From NCBI GenBank assembly GCA_032191485.1, contig JAVDOI010000010.1:7991318-8055317 (forward strand): a stretch of 64,000 nt of DNA. Reading direction: 5' to 3'. A program made the translations under genes and the position numbers. This document shows, in pieces, positions 1 to 12,975 of this stretch. Below the pieces are notes generated by a model that was given only the letters and a program-made list of their open reading frames with translations, ran no database searches and had not been told where the DNA came from. The DNA is from Leptoclinus maculatus. Taxonomy: Eukaryota; Chordata; Actinopteri; Perciformes; Stichaeidae. Within the stretch, counting starts at the first letter, position 1. Every line of letters begins with the position of its first letter.

Positions 1-576
1 GATGGACAGAAGGACAGATGGACGGCTGGATGGGTGGGTAGGTGGGTAGTTGAATGGATAGACGGCAGACTGAGGGGCGTACGTGTCCTAGGGGATGATG
101 CTCATGTACATTGTATGCTGCAAAAATGTCAACTTTACTGGGCATGTTTTCAGGCCAATTTTTATATTAAAGGGTGTCAGGGTTGGAGACAACAATATGT
201 ATCCCATTAATGTGCCTTATGTCTAGGACCAGAGAGACACTGATGCCTATCCACCTTCACCCATATATTTTAGCTTGTCTCGCCTTTATTTCAACCCCCA
301 AATCACCCTGCTTATTGCAGCTGCCTGCTATTTCATTATGCTTCAGTTAATCAATATCATATTGGGATCTAAAGAGTAACTCTATTGTAATGTACACTGC
401 GATGCTTACTGCACTATCTGTCCTCATTGTTCAAGGCAGGATTGGCTTTACTGAATTATGGTTTGCTTATTATCAGCACTGTCTGCTGTTTAAAGTGTGA
501 AGGCAGGGCAAGTTATCTTAATCCAAGCTAACTAGTTGTAGGTCTCCTTATCAGGTAAAAGATATATTTGTATGGA

Positions 577-611
<35 letters not shown>

Positions 612-3600
612 TGTTTGTTTTCATTTAGCTGTAAAGCCTTACTTTTTGTTCTGGTGCAATTGTTTACATTCTCACCAAAGATCATTTTGAGTGCAAAAAT
701 GGAACATATTCACCCTCGAACTGTGGATTTTGATCTGAAAGCGCTGTGTAGTGAAAATCATACATCTAAGATTCTATGTTCAATTATTGTGTGAACAGGC
801 CGGAAGAAGCACCCATATCCATTTTATATTCCTTTCAGATGACAAAGAAATTCATACAATTGAGCCACTAAGAGCATGATATTAAATTGTGAATATTTTT
901 TACATGTTGAATAGTAAATATGGGAGAAATGTGTTTTTTCCAAAAGGAGAGGGCTTTACCTGCAAGCTCATTCGTAAGTGCCTGTCGTCCAGTGTATATT
1001 TTGATTAATCGAGAAATCACTGTGATGTGGTTTTTGAGTCCGATTTTTGGGTTTCATCATCATCCTCATCAGGGGCCATTGACATTTGTAGTTTTAAAAT
1101 CAATATAACATAATCATGTTCTATGTCATCATTGCCAGTAACTGACTTTTAATGAGGTTCTGAAGTTTGTATGATTAGCCCACTTGACTATCACAGAAAA
1201 TCCCAGTTAGTGTTTCTGATTTCACAATTCCTTAATTGCTTTTCGAGGGAAATATTATACTGTGTGTCTCTGAACTGACATGTAAAGAAAGCTTTCTATT
1301 GTGACTCCCATACTCATACTAACGAGTTCTCAAAGGTTATTTTATAAGCTCCTGGTTACATTTTGTTTTTCTAACATTGATTAAAACTCCCTGTATAATG
1401 AAACAAACTCTGTCTTGCTGTTTATTGCTGGTGAGTGAAGTGGATGGAGATCTGACTTGTGTAAAGCTTGTCTGGGTGGTCGCGATGGACATATGTGGAC
1501 CGTATTAGCACAGCAGCAATGGTTAATGTAGCAAACCTCTGTAATGACCTCCCACGAGACACAGACTGTGAAAGAAGGAGAGGTGTGTGTGTGTGTGTGT
1601 GTGTGTGTATTAGGATCAATTCTGTCTGGCCAGACTTTGCGAGCAGGTCTGACAGGCCTGAACTTCAGGTGTGAGCATCTGCTAAATCATTTAGACATTT
1701 TGCATTATTCAATAAGCGGTGTGCAAAACAGCTCCATGTTTTGCCTAACAGCGCATCATTTCCCACTGAGGAACATCTGTCTGCCTCCCTGTCTGTTTTG
1801 ATCTTTCCAAACACCGGAACATTAATATTGAATACGTGATTCACAACATTGCTGTTGTGAGTAAGCTGCAAAGCAAAAGACTGATAAAAACCAGCATTCT
1901 ATATTCAGGGTTAAATAGGATGTGATAGAAAACAACCGTGCAGCTGCATGCAACTTGAGTCGCTCATTCCTTGTTGACGTGTGTCAGGAATGCAGCTGCC
2001 TCACCAATTTGCATGTCAAAACCGAGTGCATTTCCTCACCGCTCTCTGCAAATGAATGATTATTTCTATGAAAACCATCTGTGTTGTCGCCTTCCAGTGA
2101 TTGCATTTTGCAAAGGGGAAGACAAAGCACGTACGGACCAACATCCCACAGAGAGGTTAGCTCTGTATCAGCGCTGCTGTGTGAAAAGCACTTCAGAAGA
2201 AGATTTTGCAAAAGTGTGTATATATGTGCAATAGATAATGTGTAAATCCTTTGGTTGTATAAAGTTTAAGAAGTTAGTTGACATATCGAAGATTACAGGA
2301 TACATTGGTCTCTGGAGGTTGATAACTGTTTCACAGTAGAATACTGTTACTGTGAAAATCACAGGAATGAAGTCGCAATTGTAAAAAATCACAGTAAAGG
2401 ATGTATAAAAGAAAATAGTAAAGGCTGTAGTAGACAGGAAATCTCAATACCCCCAAAAAACGTGATTGGGAAACCACGTGTGGGTTGCACTGGACCACAT
2501 CCCGGCCCCATTAAGCCAGGTGTTGAAGGTTCTTATACAGTATGTGAAACCCTACAACTCCACCCCTACAAGCTATGATTGTGAGCCGTGACTGGTGCGG
2601 ATTGTTCTGATCAGTCCTGGTCCTTTGGGAGCCTCGTGAGGCCTGAAACATGTTTCCCGTGGAAATTACTTGTGTTTTTTTGCAGTAATACTTCTACTTT
2701 AAGCAGACATTTGGAAAGTACTCTGTTTTATTGTACAGTTACACGATTGTTACTTTAATAAAAAAAAAAACACAATAAGAGTAGGTTACTCGTCAATTGC
2801 TGCCAGTTAACTACTGTGAATTTCACGATAAGTTTCTTGCGGTCCATCAGAGCAATGTTGGCTGTGGATCAAGGTGGGCCGTCTAAATATTTCAAAAGGA
2901 AAAGCTGGTTATTGATCAACCGTGGCCAGCTACTCCGGTAAGAAAAGTGTTTAAAGAGTAAAGTATACTGCCCCTACACCACTGATATTGAGACCATGTG
3001 AATAAGAAGTTGTGCATATGTCCCAAAAACCCATAACATGGCACATTGATGGGCCCTAGTTGTCTGTTGAGTGAGTGAAAAAGTCAAACAGTGTTTTATT
3101 CTATGTGAGAGAGAGAGAGAGACATTGAGAAGAACAAAAGATGAAGGTGAAGACGGAGTTGAAGGAAGCCCAGGGACACCCATTCATCTCTGTTCCATGA
3201 CAGCTGTTGCTTGGCAACAGCAAAGGCATCAAGATCACTCCAAAAGTCTGCTCAGTGGTCTTGAACACTACACACAACCCAATGCAACACAACACATTAT
3301 ATAGTTGTGTGATACTGTAATATAAGTCTATTACACTACACAAAAAAACAGACAGATAGATGATATAGATAGCGATACACAGATGCATGCTATGGATATT
3401 GTAATATACGATGGTATTTGCAATAGGTTACTAATTTAAAACTTCTTGTTCTTGTTATCTTGGTTTTAATGTTAACATTTTATTGCAACTCCCCTCTGGA
3501 GCACTGTGCTCTCTAATGAGATACATGAAGTGCCTACAACAGTTTAACTTTGTCTCACAAAGTCATAAGCAGACAGGCGATGTGGATAACTATTTGGGGA

Positions 3601-3700
3601 GACAATCAACTAAAACACACCGGGGAGTCAATACACGACAGAGAGCCGGAGGGTTGTGGCGTGTGTGTGTGTGCGCGTGCGGGTGGGGGGGGGGGGGGGG
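1..3700. other. Intergenic sequence left of the phosphodiesterase gene
   Basis: I see no supportable exon here. The first 65 bases are a degenerate GATG/GGTG-type simple repeat. TG microsatellites lie at 581-608 and 1583-1608. The open frames here are short and either run through the TG repeats or lack splice signals and recognisable domains. A 5' flank of the gene to the right is the simplest reading. Confidence 0.6.
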
Positions 3701-3739
3701 GGGGTGTAGCTCCATTAAACTGGTGAAGGGAGGGCGTGC

Positions 3740-3880
3740 GCACTGGCAGCCATTGGTAAACGGAAGGATTTGCGTCGTCGGTGTCAAAGCCAATCGATGC
3801 GCTCTCGGGGTCCTGTATGGGAACAAGCGCGAATGGCACAAATGGAACCTGATAAAAAGGGGCGCGTGCTTCAGAAGCGC
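3740..3880 (+). promoter_or_regulatory. pde4b: Candidate upstream promoter of pde4b
   Basis: The sequence shows an inverted CCAAT box (ATTGG, 3752-3756), a direct CCAAT (3790-3794) and a TATA-like GATAAAAAGG (3851-3860). They lie in a locally CpG-rich stretch just downstream of a 20-base G run (3685-3704). The order and spacing fit a polymerase II core promoter with transcription starting about 20-30 bases after the TATA-like element. Assignment to pde4b is inference: it is the next gene on this strand, and a good donor follows at 3952. Confidence 0.45.
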
Positions 3881-3951
3881 GGCAGAGAAACGGGAGACCA
3901 CGGTTTACCACAACCACACCAGCGCGTGGGACAGCACAGATAATCCCCACG
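3880..3951 (+). other. pde4b: Candidate non-coding first exon of pde4b (5' UTR)
   Basis: The stretch ends in a consensus donor (CACG followed by GTAAGT, GT at 3952) and starts about 25 bases after a TATA-like element. It contains no ATG that leads into a known coding exon. I infer that it is the leader exon spliced to 6483-6551 and/or 14684-14854. The 5' boundary is a guess. Confidence 0.4.
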
Positions 3952-6482
3952 GTAAGTCCGCATGTAACCGTCCTGTGAGAAAGACACGGCTCACTGTTCC
4001 TCCTAGCGAAAAAGGGGGAATACATGTTTGTTTTTGTATAGCTGTTTATTGACCTCATCGGGTAATAATTGGGTGAATCAACAGCATAAATCCATCGAAA
4101 GTAAATTATACTAAGGGAATTTTGTTGCTCCCAAGGTTTGCAAAAAAAATCAGTTTTACGATGCTCAGGTGGCATGTTTCCGTCATTTGAGCTGCACAGA
4201 AGCTGTATTCGAGGAAACATGAGGCACTCAAATATGTTGAGTTGCACTGAAAGGTCTTTTGATTCAGTCATATCACGTAGGCTTATCGTCTGTACGTAGG
4301 CTTCATCTCTCAGGACTTTGCATTGTGGGCATCTCTCTTCCCTTTGTCAGCTGACTCGTTCAGTTTTACTCGGTGTGTGTACTTTGAAACACATTTCTAA
4401 ACGAATGTTTGGATGATGATGATGATGAGGTCAGACAAGGTAAAAGCCTTAGTGTCTTCACACACTATTGAGGGGAGAGAGGATGTTATTGATTTGAGTT
4501 TGAAATGTATTTGAGTTAGGGACAATTAAGGTTTCTTAAAAGGTTGTTTTATATTCCATTATACAATCAATCACTGTCCATTTGGCAAAGAAGTCTGAGT
4601 TAAATGAGGTCCACCATCGACATCCAGAAAATAAATGGCACTAGTTAGGCCCTTTATTTCACCCTAGAGTAGAAATCAACATCATATCGCTGCTGGGACT
4701 TAATGTGACTGACTTTGTATCAATATAGAGACTCAATATTGACCTTTTTATAGTCTGTGTTAGAGGGGAGACTGTGGGTGATTGTAACAGTTTGTTATTC
4801 ATCTTCTCCATGGTAGCGATTGGTTGTGCTTAACCTTTTTTAAAATGTATATTAAAGCTACCACAATAAGTCATTTGGTGTCTACAGCATGGTCATACTG
4901 TATATTTATTTACTGAGATAATGTAAGGATAAAACCAAAGTGTTCCACTGTTGTAACTCCGTTCCAGTGACACAAAAGTCGTCCTTGCTTGCTGCATAGG
5001 GGCACATGCACACCTTTTTTTTTTTACAACGTGAAATGAACACGAAAATATGTGCATGCAAAAGTATCAATCCAGCTGAAATAACTGGGATTGGCATGTG
5101 TAGCTAGTTGTTGTCTTTGAAGTCTAAATGTAAAATGCACAATCACAACAAGTGCTAGGTATTGTCAGTCAGTGCAGTTGAAACAACTGGGAGCAGAAAA
5201 CGTTTTAAAAAAAATTCTTAACATATTCCCTGATAATGTGTCACACGTTTTAACATTCAAACCTGATTTATTATTCAGTTTAACTTCTTAAAATGTTTCA
5301 TGTATGCGTGGGTTTGTGGGCAGCATAATTAAGTACAGCAGATGAAGCTTCTTCACTGAGGGTAAGAATGGATTATGAATTTTGGTCACACCGCAGCAGT
5401 TCATCTCTGCCTGTTCTCATCTTACGAATGTCTCATTACCACAATAATATTCCAACTCTACTAGTGCCTCAGCATCGGCTAAGATGTCCACAGATCTGAA
5501 AGGTCCTTACAATGTCTCCGCTGTTTTTACAATAAGCTCTATTTAAATTTAAAAATGTAAGAATTAAAAAAAAAAAAAAACGTAGTTTTGTTTTTCTTTT
5601 ACACATTTTTTTTTTAGAGCTGTGAATCAGTTTGCCATCACATACAAGCTCTTAGCTGCAGTGACATTTCTCTTGTGTGACATACTATCATGTTACCTTT
5701 TAGGAAGAGATTTCAGAGGTGCACTTCCTTTTTTTATCCCAGTTCACAGCATTTCTGTAGTGGCCCGGCCATGTGGTGCGTGAACTCAGCTGGCCGCTGT
5801 CCTTTTATTCTCAGTCAGCGCTGAAACAACAGAATACATACATCCAGCTTCTTGTCAAAAGGGCTTTGGCTACCAGACTGATGACTCACTTTACTGGCTT
5901 GTTGGTGGCTTTACTGGTGTTACTATAGAGCATTTTCTGTTGCTGAACACTGATGTTTCCGCTTCCAGATGATGAATACATGCCGTGTCTGCGCTAAAGC
6001 AGTCAGGTTTGCAGACTGGGCGAGTGTTTGTCATCGGGGGAACAACCCCAAAATAACAGCTGATTGTGAATACACAAAGCGTTGTGTGCATGTGCGTGTG
6101 TATGCACTGAATGGTGATCTGAACTGTGACTGTAATAACAGTCATGCATTTACAGAACCGTGGCATTTGTGTTCAATTCTTAATGTGAAGAGGAGGAGCT
6201 CAACTGCATTTACACGTCTCAGTGCTTCCACTGTTATAGCTCCACACACTTCCTTCAACTCTGACTTGTCAATAGTTATTATATTCATTTATTTACTGTT
6301 GTGAAATCATGCGTAAATACATCCACGAGTCCCTTCTGTGCTTGTCAGAGGGAAATATGTTTCCCCTTTTGTGATATTGTCAGGAGTCCTTGTTGCCGAT
6401 CAATCACATTTCTGCTGGCCTATATTATTGGCTGTTTTTTTTTGCTGCGATATGTGTAATCCATACATTGTTCGTCTTTCAG
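3952..6482 (+). other. Intron or upstream non-coding sequence
   Basis: No exon, RNA gene or transposon recognised. AT-rich, with a (GAT)n-like stretch near 4411-4429 and short A/T runs near 5566-5612. Open frames are short and unsupported. Confidence 0.5.
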
Positions 6483-6551
6483 GTCGACAGTCTGCTGACG
6501 TGAATTCCCGCCCATCCTCTCAACACTGGCTCAAGGAGAAGAGGTTCAGCT
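6483..6551 (+). other. pde4b: Candidate internal 5' UTR exon of pde4b
   Basis: A pyrimidine-rich acceptor (TTCGTCTTTCAG ending at 6482) and a strong donor (GTGAGT at 6552) bracket 69 bases. These bases are richer in G+C than their surroundings and contain no ATG. A leader exon of the long pde4b transcript would fit. A 20-base G run (6578-6597) starts 26 bases after the donor. There is no coding evidence, so this rests on splice-site quality and position only. Confidence 0.4.
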
Positions 6552-9008
6552 GTGAGTACATTTTTATTATAGTGTCTGGGGGGGGGGGGGGGGGGGGATA
6601 TGGTGAAAAAGGCTTCCAGCCAAAAAACTAAGTGGTGTGAAAGATTTATTCATTGGTTTTCAAGCAGAACATGTTAGTTTTCTATGTGCTTATGGAGCTA
6701 TAACAAAACAAAAACACAGTAAGTCTGCAGCACATTATGTTAAGTCAGTATTAAAAATGATCCTTTCTAGCATTTGTAACATTTGTACCACAATCCACAA
6801 AGAAACAGTTGTTGACGTCCGCCACTCGTGTGTCCCACGGAACAGATCCTTAGATTTTAGGGGTACCAAAGGTATAACTGTCACATACCACCCCCCGGTA
6901 GGTTTGGTTCTCCAGAAGACCATCAATAGATGTATAACAATAAACACAAGAGTACTCATTTCATGTTAGCATACCTTTTATTTATGTGTTAGTTACACTG
7001 GCCATGAATAATTACAATTTCCTCTCTCGTGGTATACATGTAGGGTGAAAGTTGTACAGTGAGGGGGGGGTCCAGGATTAATATTATAGGGGCACTGCCC
7101 ACCCACCCTTAGAACCACCATTACTCTCACAGAGAGCCCTCAGGTTTATTTATCTATCTGTGTCAGGTTTAGTGGAGTACTCTGCATAGACAGCTGTTTA
7201 AATCACACTTAAATATCCCGCTGTATACGTCTATTGAACGTATTAACAGCATCTACAGGGATTGATCAAGGCTCCCAGTGAGCTTGTCTGTTTTTGCTTC
7301 AGGCAGATTCCACTAATTCGCTTCGGTGGGCGAATCTCACGTCTCGCTTCCAACGGGGGGGGGGGTTCTCAGAAAGATCAGGTGTAGTAGTGGTGCAACA
7401 GGGGGAAATGACTGTGAAGCGACATTATTTTCTGATTCGTTGATTGAGTGTTTCGATGGCATTTACTGTAAGGAACTCCAGGCTGCAGCACATGGAAAAA
7501 AATGAACTTGCTTGACGTCATTATGTATGACTTTCCAGATTTATTCAATTTGTTTGTTACGACCCACTTTAACCCGGCATATATGTATGACTGTGATTGG
7601 GAGCGTGCCCTTGCAGCCCTGATATAGATATTAATACAGATTCACTGATTGATTCACTTCAACCTCAGAGCGTCTCAAAGGAGCACAGGTCAAAAGCAGC
7701 ACACTGATTAATTTCTGTCTCGGCTGTCATCTGAGGGATTTACAGTCATGTTGACATGGAGGGTGCCAACTGGTGACACTCACCAAAGGCCCCCTCTGTG
7801 CCCCGAATCCTGCCGACTCTGCCAAGCCTTCTGTTACCTCCTTACTCTCCAAGTCATTTTGTTATAATTCACCCCAAAAGGTTTAATCATTGTAGCTGGC
7901 AAATGGAAAGGTTTGTGAATGGATAACTGATGAAGTACTTCAATCACAATCCCTCCAATGGAAGTTGAACTGGGTGATTAGTTTATGTGTGTGTGTGTGG
8001 GTGTTTAACGCCCTCATAATTATTGGGCTGTTCAAACTCCAATCAAGTGACTCATCCAGAGTCACAGTTGCCATGTGGCCTAGCCCACCAATTATTTATC
8101 ATTTCTTTCTTTTCTCTTTGAAATGGTTTGATAGGTCTCTGACATAGCACAGTTGAACAGCACTAAATGTAAGTAACCCAATTCGTGTTTAGCAATCAAT
8201 TTGTTGCCTTTGTTATACTGATTAATAACTGAATAATATATATATTTATTTTTTAGCTTAAAGTAAATGTCACATCATTTAACAATGCTACATTTTAAAG
8301 CTCATTTAAAATAAAATTATCCCGGGGAGCATTTTTTGGAATGCAAACAGCAGCAACAAAACAATTCTCTGGCCAGATAATGTGGCATCTAAACATAAAA
8401 GATGGATGCCAACGATGGAACCAGGTCTCTGTGAAGATGTGGGCACAGCAGTCACCGACCTCTCGTTGCTGGGTTAACCTGAAGGCTTATTTCATCCATC
8501 TGATTGTCCTTTTTACTGGTCATTAACCAGTAGTAGGCTGGGTAGTGTAGTAGCCTTAGGTCCTAGCTGGGTTAGCCTAGCTCCCATCTCGGCTCTCCTC
8601 CCCCGGGGCAGTTGACTTCGCTTTCGGTGGTGTTTGGTCCGGCAGGTATTGCTCGGTGGTCCACGGTTGGGCGGTGATCGTCTCAAGGTCTGCTGCACTT
8701 TATCCAATCCCCACGCTTCCCTTTCTGATGTTGATGAATGTATTCTGTCATTTGACATAAGTGACATACAATTACACACGAATTACAACAAATTAAATCC
8801 ATGGGAGCTCCTGGCCGCAGCATGTGCATGCGCCAGCGTTGCCGTTTTTATATTTGTTTGCTACATCCTAAACCAATTAAGACAGTTTGTACTGTCGGTT
8901 TGAAAGAGCAACTTTCTCATGACTCGACTAGGGATGATATTTGCCTCGGCAATATGACAAACAAATGGTCTTCTGACACGTGGCCCAGTGGAAACAGAGT
9001 CTCTCTCT

Positions 9009-9011
<3 letters not shown>

Positions 9012-9073
<62 letters not shown>
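9012..9073. repeat. (TG)n microsatellite, about 31 units
   Basis: Uninterrupted TG dinucleotides preceded by a short CT run. Long Cys-Val or Thr-His frames that cross it are artefacts of the repeat. Confidence 0.97.
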
Positions 9074-9075
<2 letters not shown>

Positions 9076-10869
9076 GTGTGGTTCCCTGCATGGGGCCTCC
9101 ACGCTGACGTCATCTCTCAGCTGCCACAAATGTGTGTTGTTTCGCTTCCTCCTCAACAAACTCCTCTCAGCGTTCACCCGTCTCAAAAGTTCCTTTCTAC
9201 TGGAGTCTGCTTCACTGCACTGAATGCAAACACAAAAAGCAAAGTTTCCATCGTGGCTGTTGGGATTCTTTTAGCGACAAGTTATTCAAGTTGACAAGTG
9301 TTCTATGACATTTTCATAGAGCTAATATGGCTTTGGGGTGACAACAATGGAAAACTGTTGAATGATGTTTGAGAGGTTTCTACTGAAATGACATGATAGA
9401 AGACATTATGTTGACTTTATTTAGCTAAGTATTCTCTTGTTGATCAATGGAGGAGCTCTGGTGAACCGATATGTAAACTTTGTCTGTCCCTCTCTGTGTC
9501 ATAGACATAATACTTTTAATATTTCATTTATGGTTGTTATTATTGCAAGTCTGACACCTGCAAGAAGTGCATCAGCTGCTTTGTGTGTCGGACATGCCCA
9601 CACAAACAGTGGGAAGATTAGAAAAGAGTTTTTGCCTTAAAACATTTCATATTTATGTGGTGTTATGAATTACATTAAGATGGATTTGTCAAAATGTTGA
9701 TCTAATCTGCAGATGGGACCAAAGAGACTTGACCTGACTAGCAAACGGCACCCAGAGAATACAGTTGGCGTGTTTTTCAGTCACAGAATAGTCAGTAAGT
9801 GATCCAGTGAGGTTGTAGGTGTGATTTGCATTATGAGCAGTAATACATTTGATTTTAATATTTGTTTTCTGTTGTCAACATGCACTGTTTTTCATGCCAT
9901 CTGTGCTGTTATAATGTAAATACTTTGACTGTTTAATCAAAAGACGACTGTGGTAACTGGGGGGCCAAAAGAGACGAGGCCGACCGTATTGTCCTTTTTC
10001 TTCGACGCTGATTTTCTTCACCTTCAGCTAAATTTCTGAGAGATTAGCAGGAAGATGCTTCAATGCTTTCAAAATGCAACATGATATCAGTGAAATGATT
10101 CCAGTGAGATGCAATATGATGAAACACTGAGGTCTGGTCTTTGCACTAAATATAAAGTGTAATGTGAGCTGTGTTTCAGTCCTTTCAGTGAGAACCACAG
10201 CAGGGTTCAAGGCCAGAAGGAGATCGTCCATGTATTTCTGTGGTGATAAAACAAGATTGCATAATCTCTTTTATTTGGTCACAAAAGTTCAGCTCAGTGT
10301 CTAAACCTAAGGCTTTGTGGAGGTATCTGGACGCTGAGCATCAGTGCCAGAAAAGCAATTTTCATATTCATATATATCAGTGGACATCGGTGTTCGAATT
10401 CCACTTCCCGATGTGTGAATAGAGTGCTGCAGGGATGATGTTTGTTGGCAAACCTGGACGTTAGCATCGTACTGGTTCACTCAACAAAAATCCAATGGGA
10501 CTATGGGGGTTTTGGATTGTAATTGGATTATTACATGTGTTGTTTGGGGAACTGAAAAGTGCATAAATGTTGATTAATGTACAGTTTTGAGGACTCATTT
10601 CTGCACCACTCTATTAATTAAGCGGGTGTGGTGATGCTTTGATTGACTGGATGTGGGCAGGCCCAACAGACAAACGGGGGTCGGCTGCAGTTTTCAACAG
10701 CTGTCTTGTCTTGTGACCGGTACTGCTTACTTCTCCATTTAGCACTCACAATTTGACAAGTGAATATTTTGAAGGGTTATACAGAATACATCAACACTGG
10801 GTAAGTGAAGTCAATTTGCTTAATACGTGCATCGACTGTCTAACGGAGCGTTCTGTTATTATTGCCTTG

Positions 10870-10945
10870 CTTTTGCTGCTTTGTCTGTCAAAGCACTTTG
10901 TAAACTCTTGTTTTTAAAGGTGCTGTATAAATTATTATTATAGTG
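10870..10945 (+). repeat. 3' tail of a LINE/SINE-like element
   Basis: A CACTTTGTAAACT motif, then GTGCTGTATAAAT, then TTATTATTAT. This resembles the shared 3' tail of L2-like LINEs and related SINEs of fish. Family assignment is from memory. A similar tail in the opposite orientation lies near 51727-51800. Confidence 0.5.
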
Positions 10946-12679
10946 CTATATGTTCTTGTTACAGTAACTCTGACTTCTTTGGGTGCTAAATGAGTGACCG
11001 CTGGAAAGTTAATTCATCGTGGTTGCGGCACACAAATGGCTTTGAAAGCTCTCATTGTTTGACTACAGAGTAACAGGACGTAATATTAACGGAGTTCCAC
11101 GCGCGGTTTCTTGAGTCTTCTTTGTTTTGCCGTCTCAAAAGCTACCTTTGTGTGACTGCCCATCGATTTTAAATGTACAACGGCGACTGACTCGCCTTCC
11201 ACAGCTCTCCATTGTGCACGGCAGCTGTGTGACATAGATTTACTGGTCATATGGGCAAAAGTTCTCCCTGCAAAGCAATGCAGCCCTGCTGACCTTTTGA
11301 TGTCAAATATGTGACAAAAGAGCAAACATTGGTTGTCATGGTTGCTTTGTTAATGCTGCCATGACAATGAAGGGTTGGATGATGGTGGATGAGTGCCGTA
11401 TATATAGCAGATACCTTCAATCTTCATTCTCTATAGCTATTTATTCTTGTTCAGGCTCAATGGGGATGGTGGTTGGGGGTTGATGCATCTTCCAGCATAC
11501 ATTCACTTAATGTTCACTTTTTGGACTGCAGCAAGAAACTACACTACACACAAAACCTCTAACCCCACTAACCCCTTTGCTATTTTAATTATCCATCAAT
11601 CTGCCATTTCTTTTGATCTGTCAAATCATTATTTGGTCTATAAAATGATTGAAAAGAGTGGAATAACGCCTACAACAATTCCCCAAAGCCCAGGGTGGGC
11701 CAACAGTTCATAGCCCAAAATATTTTGGGCTATAGTTTACTATAATATTAAATGTCAAATACTCTCGATTTTAGGAGCTGGGACCAGTAAACATTTGGCA
11801 TTTATGATTAATGAATGACTTGGATGATAAATCCATTTTCTGTCAAACTATGTTCCCAAGAACTGGAGATGATGCATTTAAAGTGTGCCCATAGACGACA
11901 CTCTAGACTCATACATACTGAACGTCAAGCAGCCATGTTTAATTAAATGCATAATGGCTTCAAAGTAAAGTTCGTCCATGACCTTTGCTTTGTAAATTAA
12001 GCATAATAGTCGCTGGAGTGCTCTCCGAGTCAAATCCTTACAATCTGCATCTCGAGTGCTGCCTCATGGCCATGCATTCTATTGCAGAGGTACAGGCAGC
12101 CACAATGGGGATGACTTATTGCCGAGCTTACAGAGATGAGAGGTTACTTGAAACTTGTTTTCGTGGAGAAGTGCATTTTCCATCCGGGATCTTTTGTAGA
12201 ATGGTCTTGTTTGATTTGAGAGGTCTCTCAGGTTGAGGTTTAAATGCACTTCAGAGTCTCCGGCTCATTCCTTCCCTGGATGTATTCACAGAGCCCTGCA
12301 CTTTTCACAGAAGTGTTGATCGCAAGAGAAAAGAGAGTTTTGTAACAAACATTTCATTTCATTTAATTACGTTTAATAGTCTTACTGGGGAGATTTATTT
12401 TTTCTTGGATGCAGCTGCAGGTTTTTTTTTGTAGATAATGAGCTTCAGAAGTGATCACTGATTTCAAAGTGCTCAACCATGTGTCGTCAGTTTTCCCTAA
12501 AAAATAAATATATTCCAAACGTTGTGTTTGAAAGTTACTATGTAAACACAGGGGGATTATTCAAAATGAGGCAAAACACTGACGAGAGATCATAATGAAA
12601 TGCAAGCCACTGGTAAACCCAGTGCAATATGTCAGTGCTACAGTATGTGTAGCCAAACCGTGTGCTACAAGAGATACAA

Positions 12680-12975
12680 TAGTAACACTGAAATGATTTG
12701 CTGTTTCATTTATTAGTCAATTGAATTGTTTAATTGACATTTGTCAGCAAAAATGCCAAAAACTTTGCTGGTTCCAGCTACCTTTTCATCTTTATTCATT
12801 TAATATTGACTGTTTGTTGGGCTAAACAAGCAACGTGAAGATGTCACCTTGGGCTCTGAGAAAGTCTAATGGCCATTTCTTTTCACAATTTTTTGACATT
12901 TTATAAACGAAACCATTTATTTATTGAGTCAAACAGATTAATGGTTAATGGAACCCATTAGTTACAGCCCTACAG
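12680..12975 (+). repeat. Degraded copy of an abundant fish dispersed repeat
   Basis: Includes the stretch AAAAATGCCAAAAACTTTGC, then a TGGTTCCAGCT segment, a GTCACCTTGGGCTCTG segment, and a terminal part reading GTTACAGCCCTA. I recognise these segments in this order from a very common teleost element, usually classed as a non-autonomous DNA transposon. A second copy lies at about 17470-17705. No transposase is encoded. Confidence 0.6.

Noticed and set aside
3483..4271. Frames of up to 221 codons on both strands around 3.5-4.3 kb
   Set aside because: They run through a G homopolymer and the presumed promoter and leader; no domain, and composition follows local GC.
8801..9294. Long open frames on both strands near 9 kb
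   Set aside because: They are created by the TG/CA microsatellite (runs of Cys-Val or Thr-His) and have no other support.
9713..9794. Exon-like interval starting with ATG after TGCAG and ending at GTAAGT (27 codons plus one base)
   Set aside because: Poor pyrimidine tract, no homology that I recognise, and its phase-1 end does not fit any later pde4b coding exon before UCR1.
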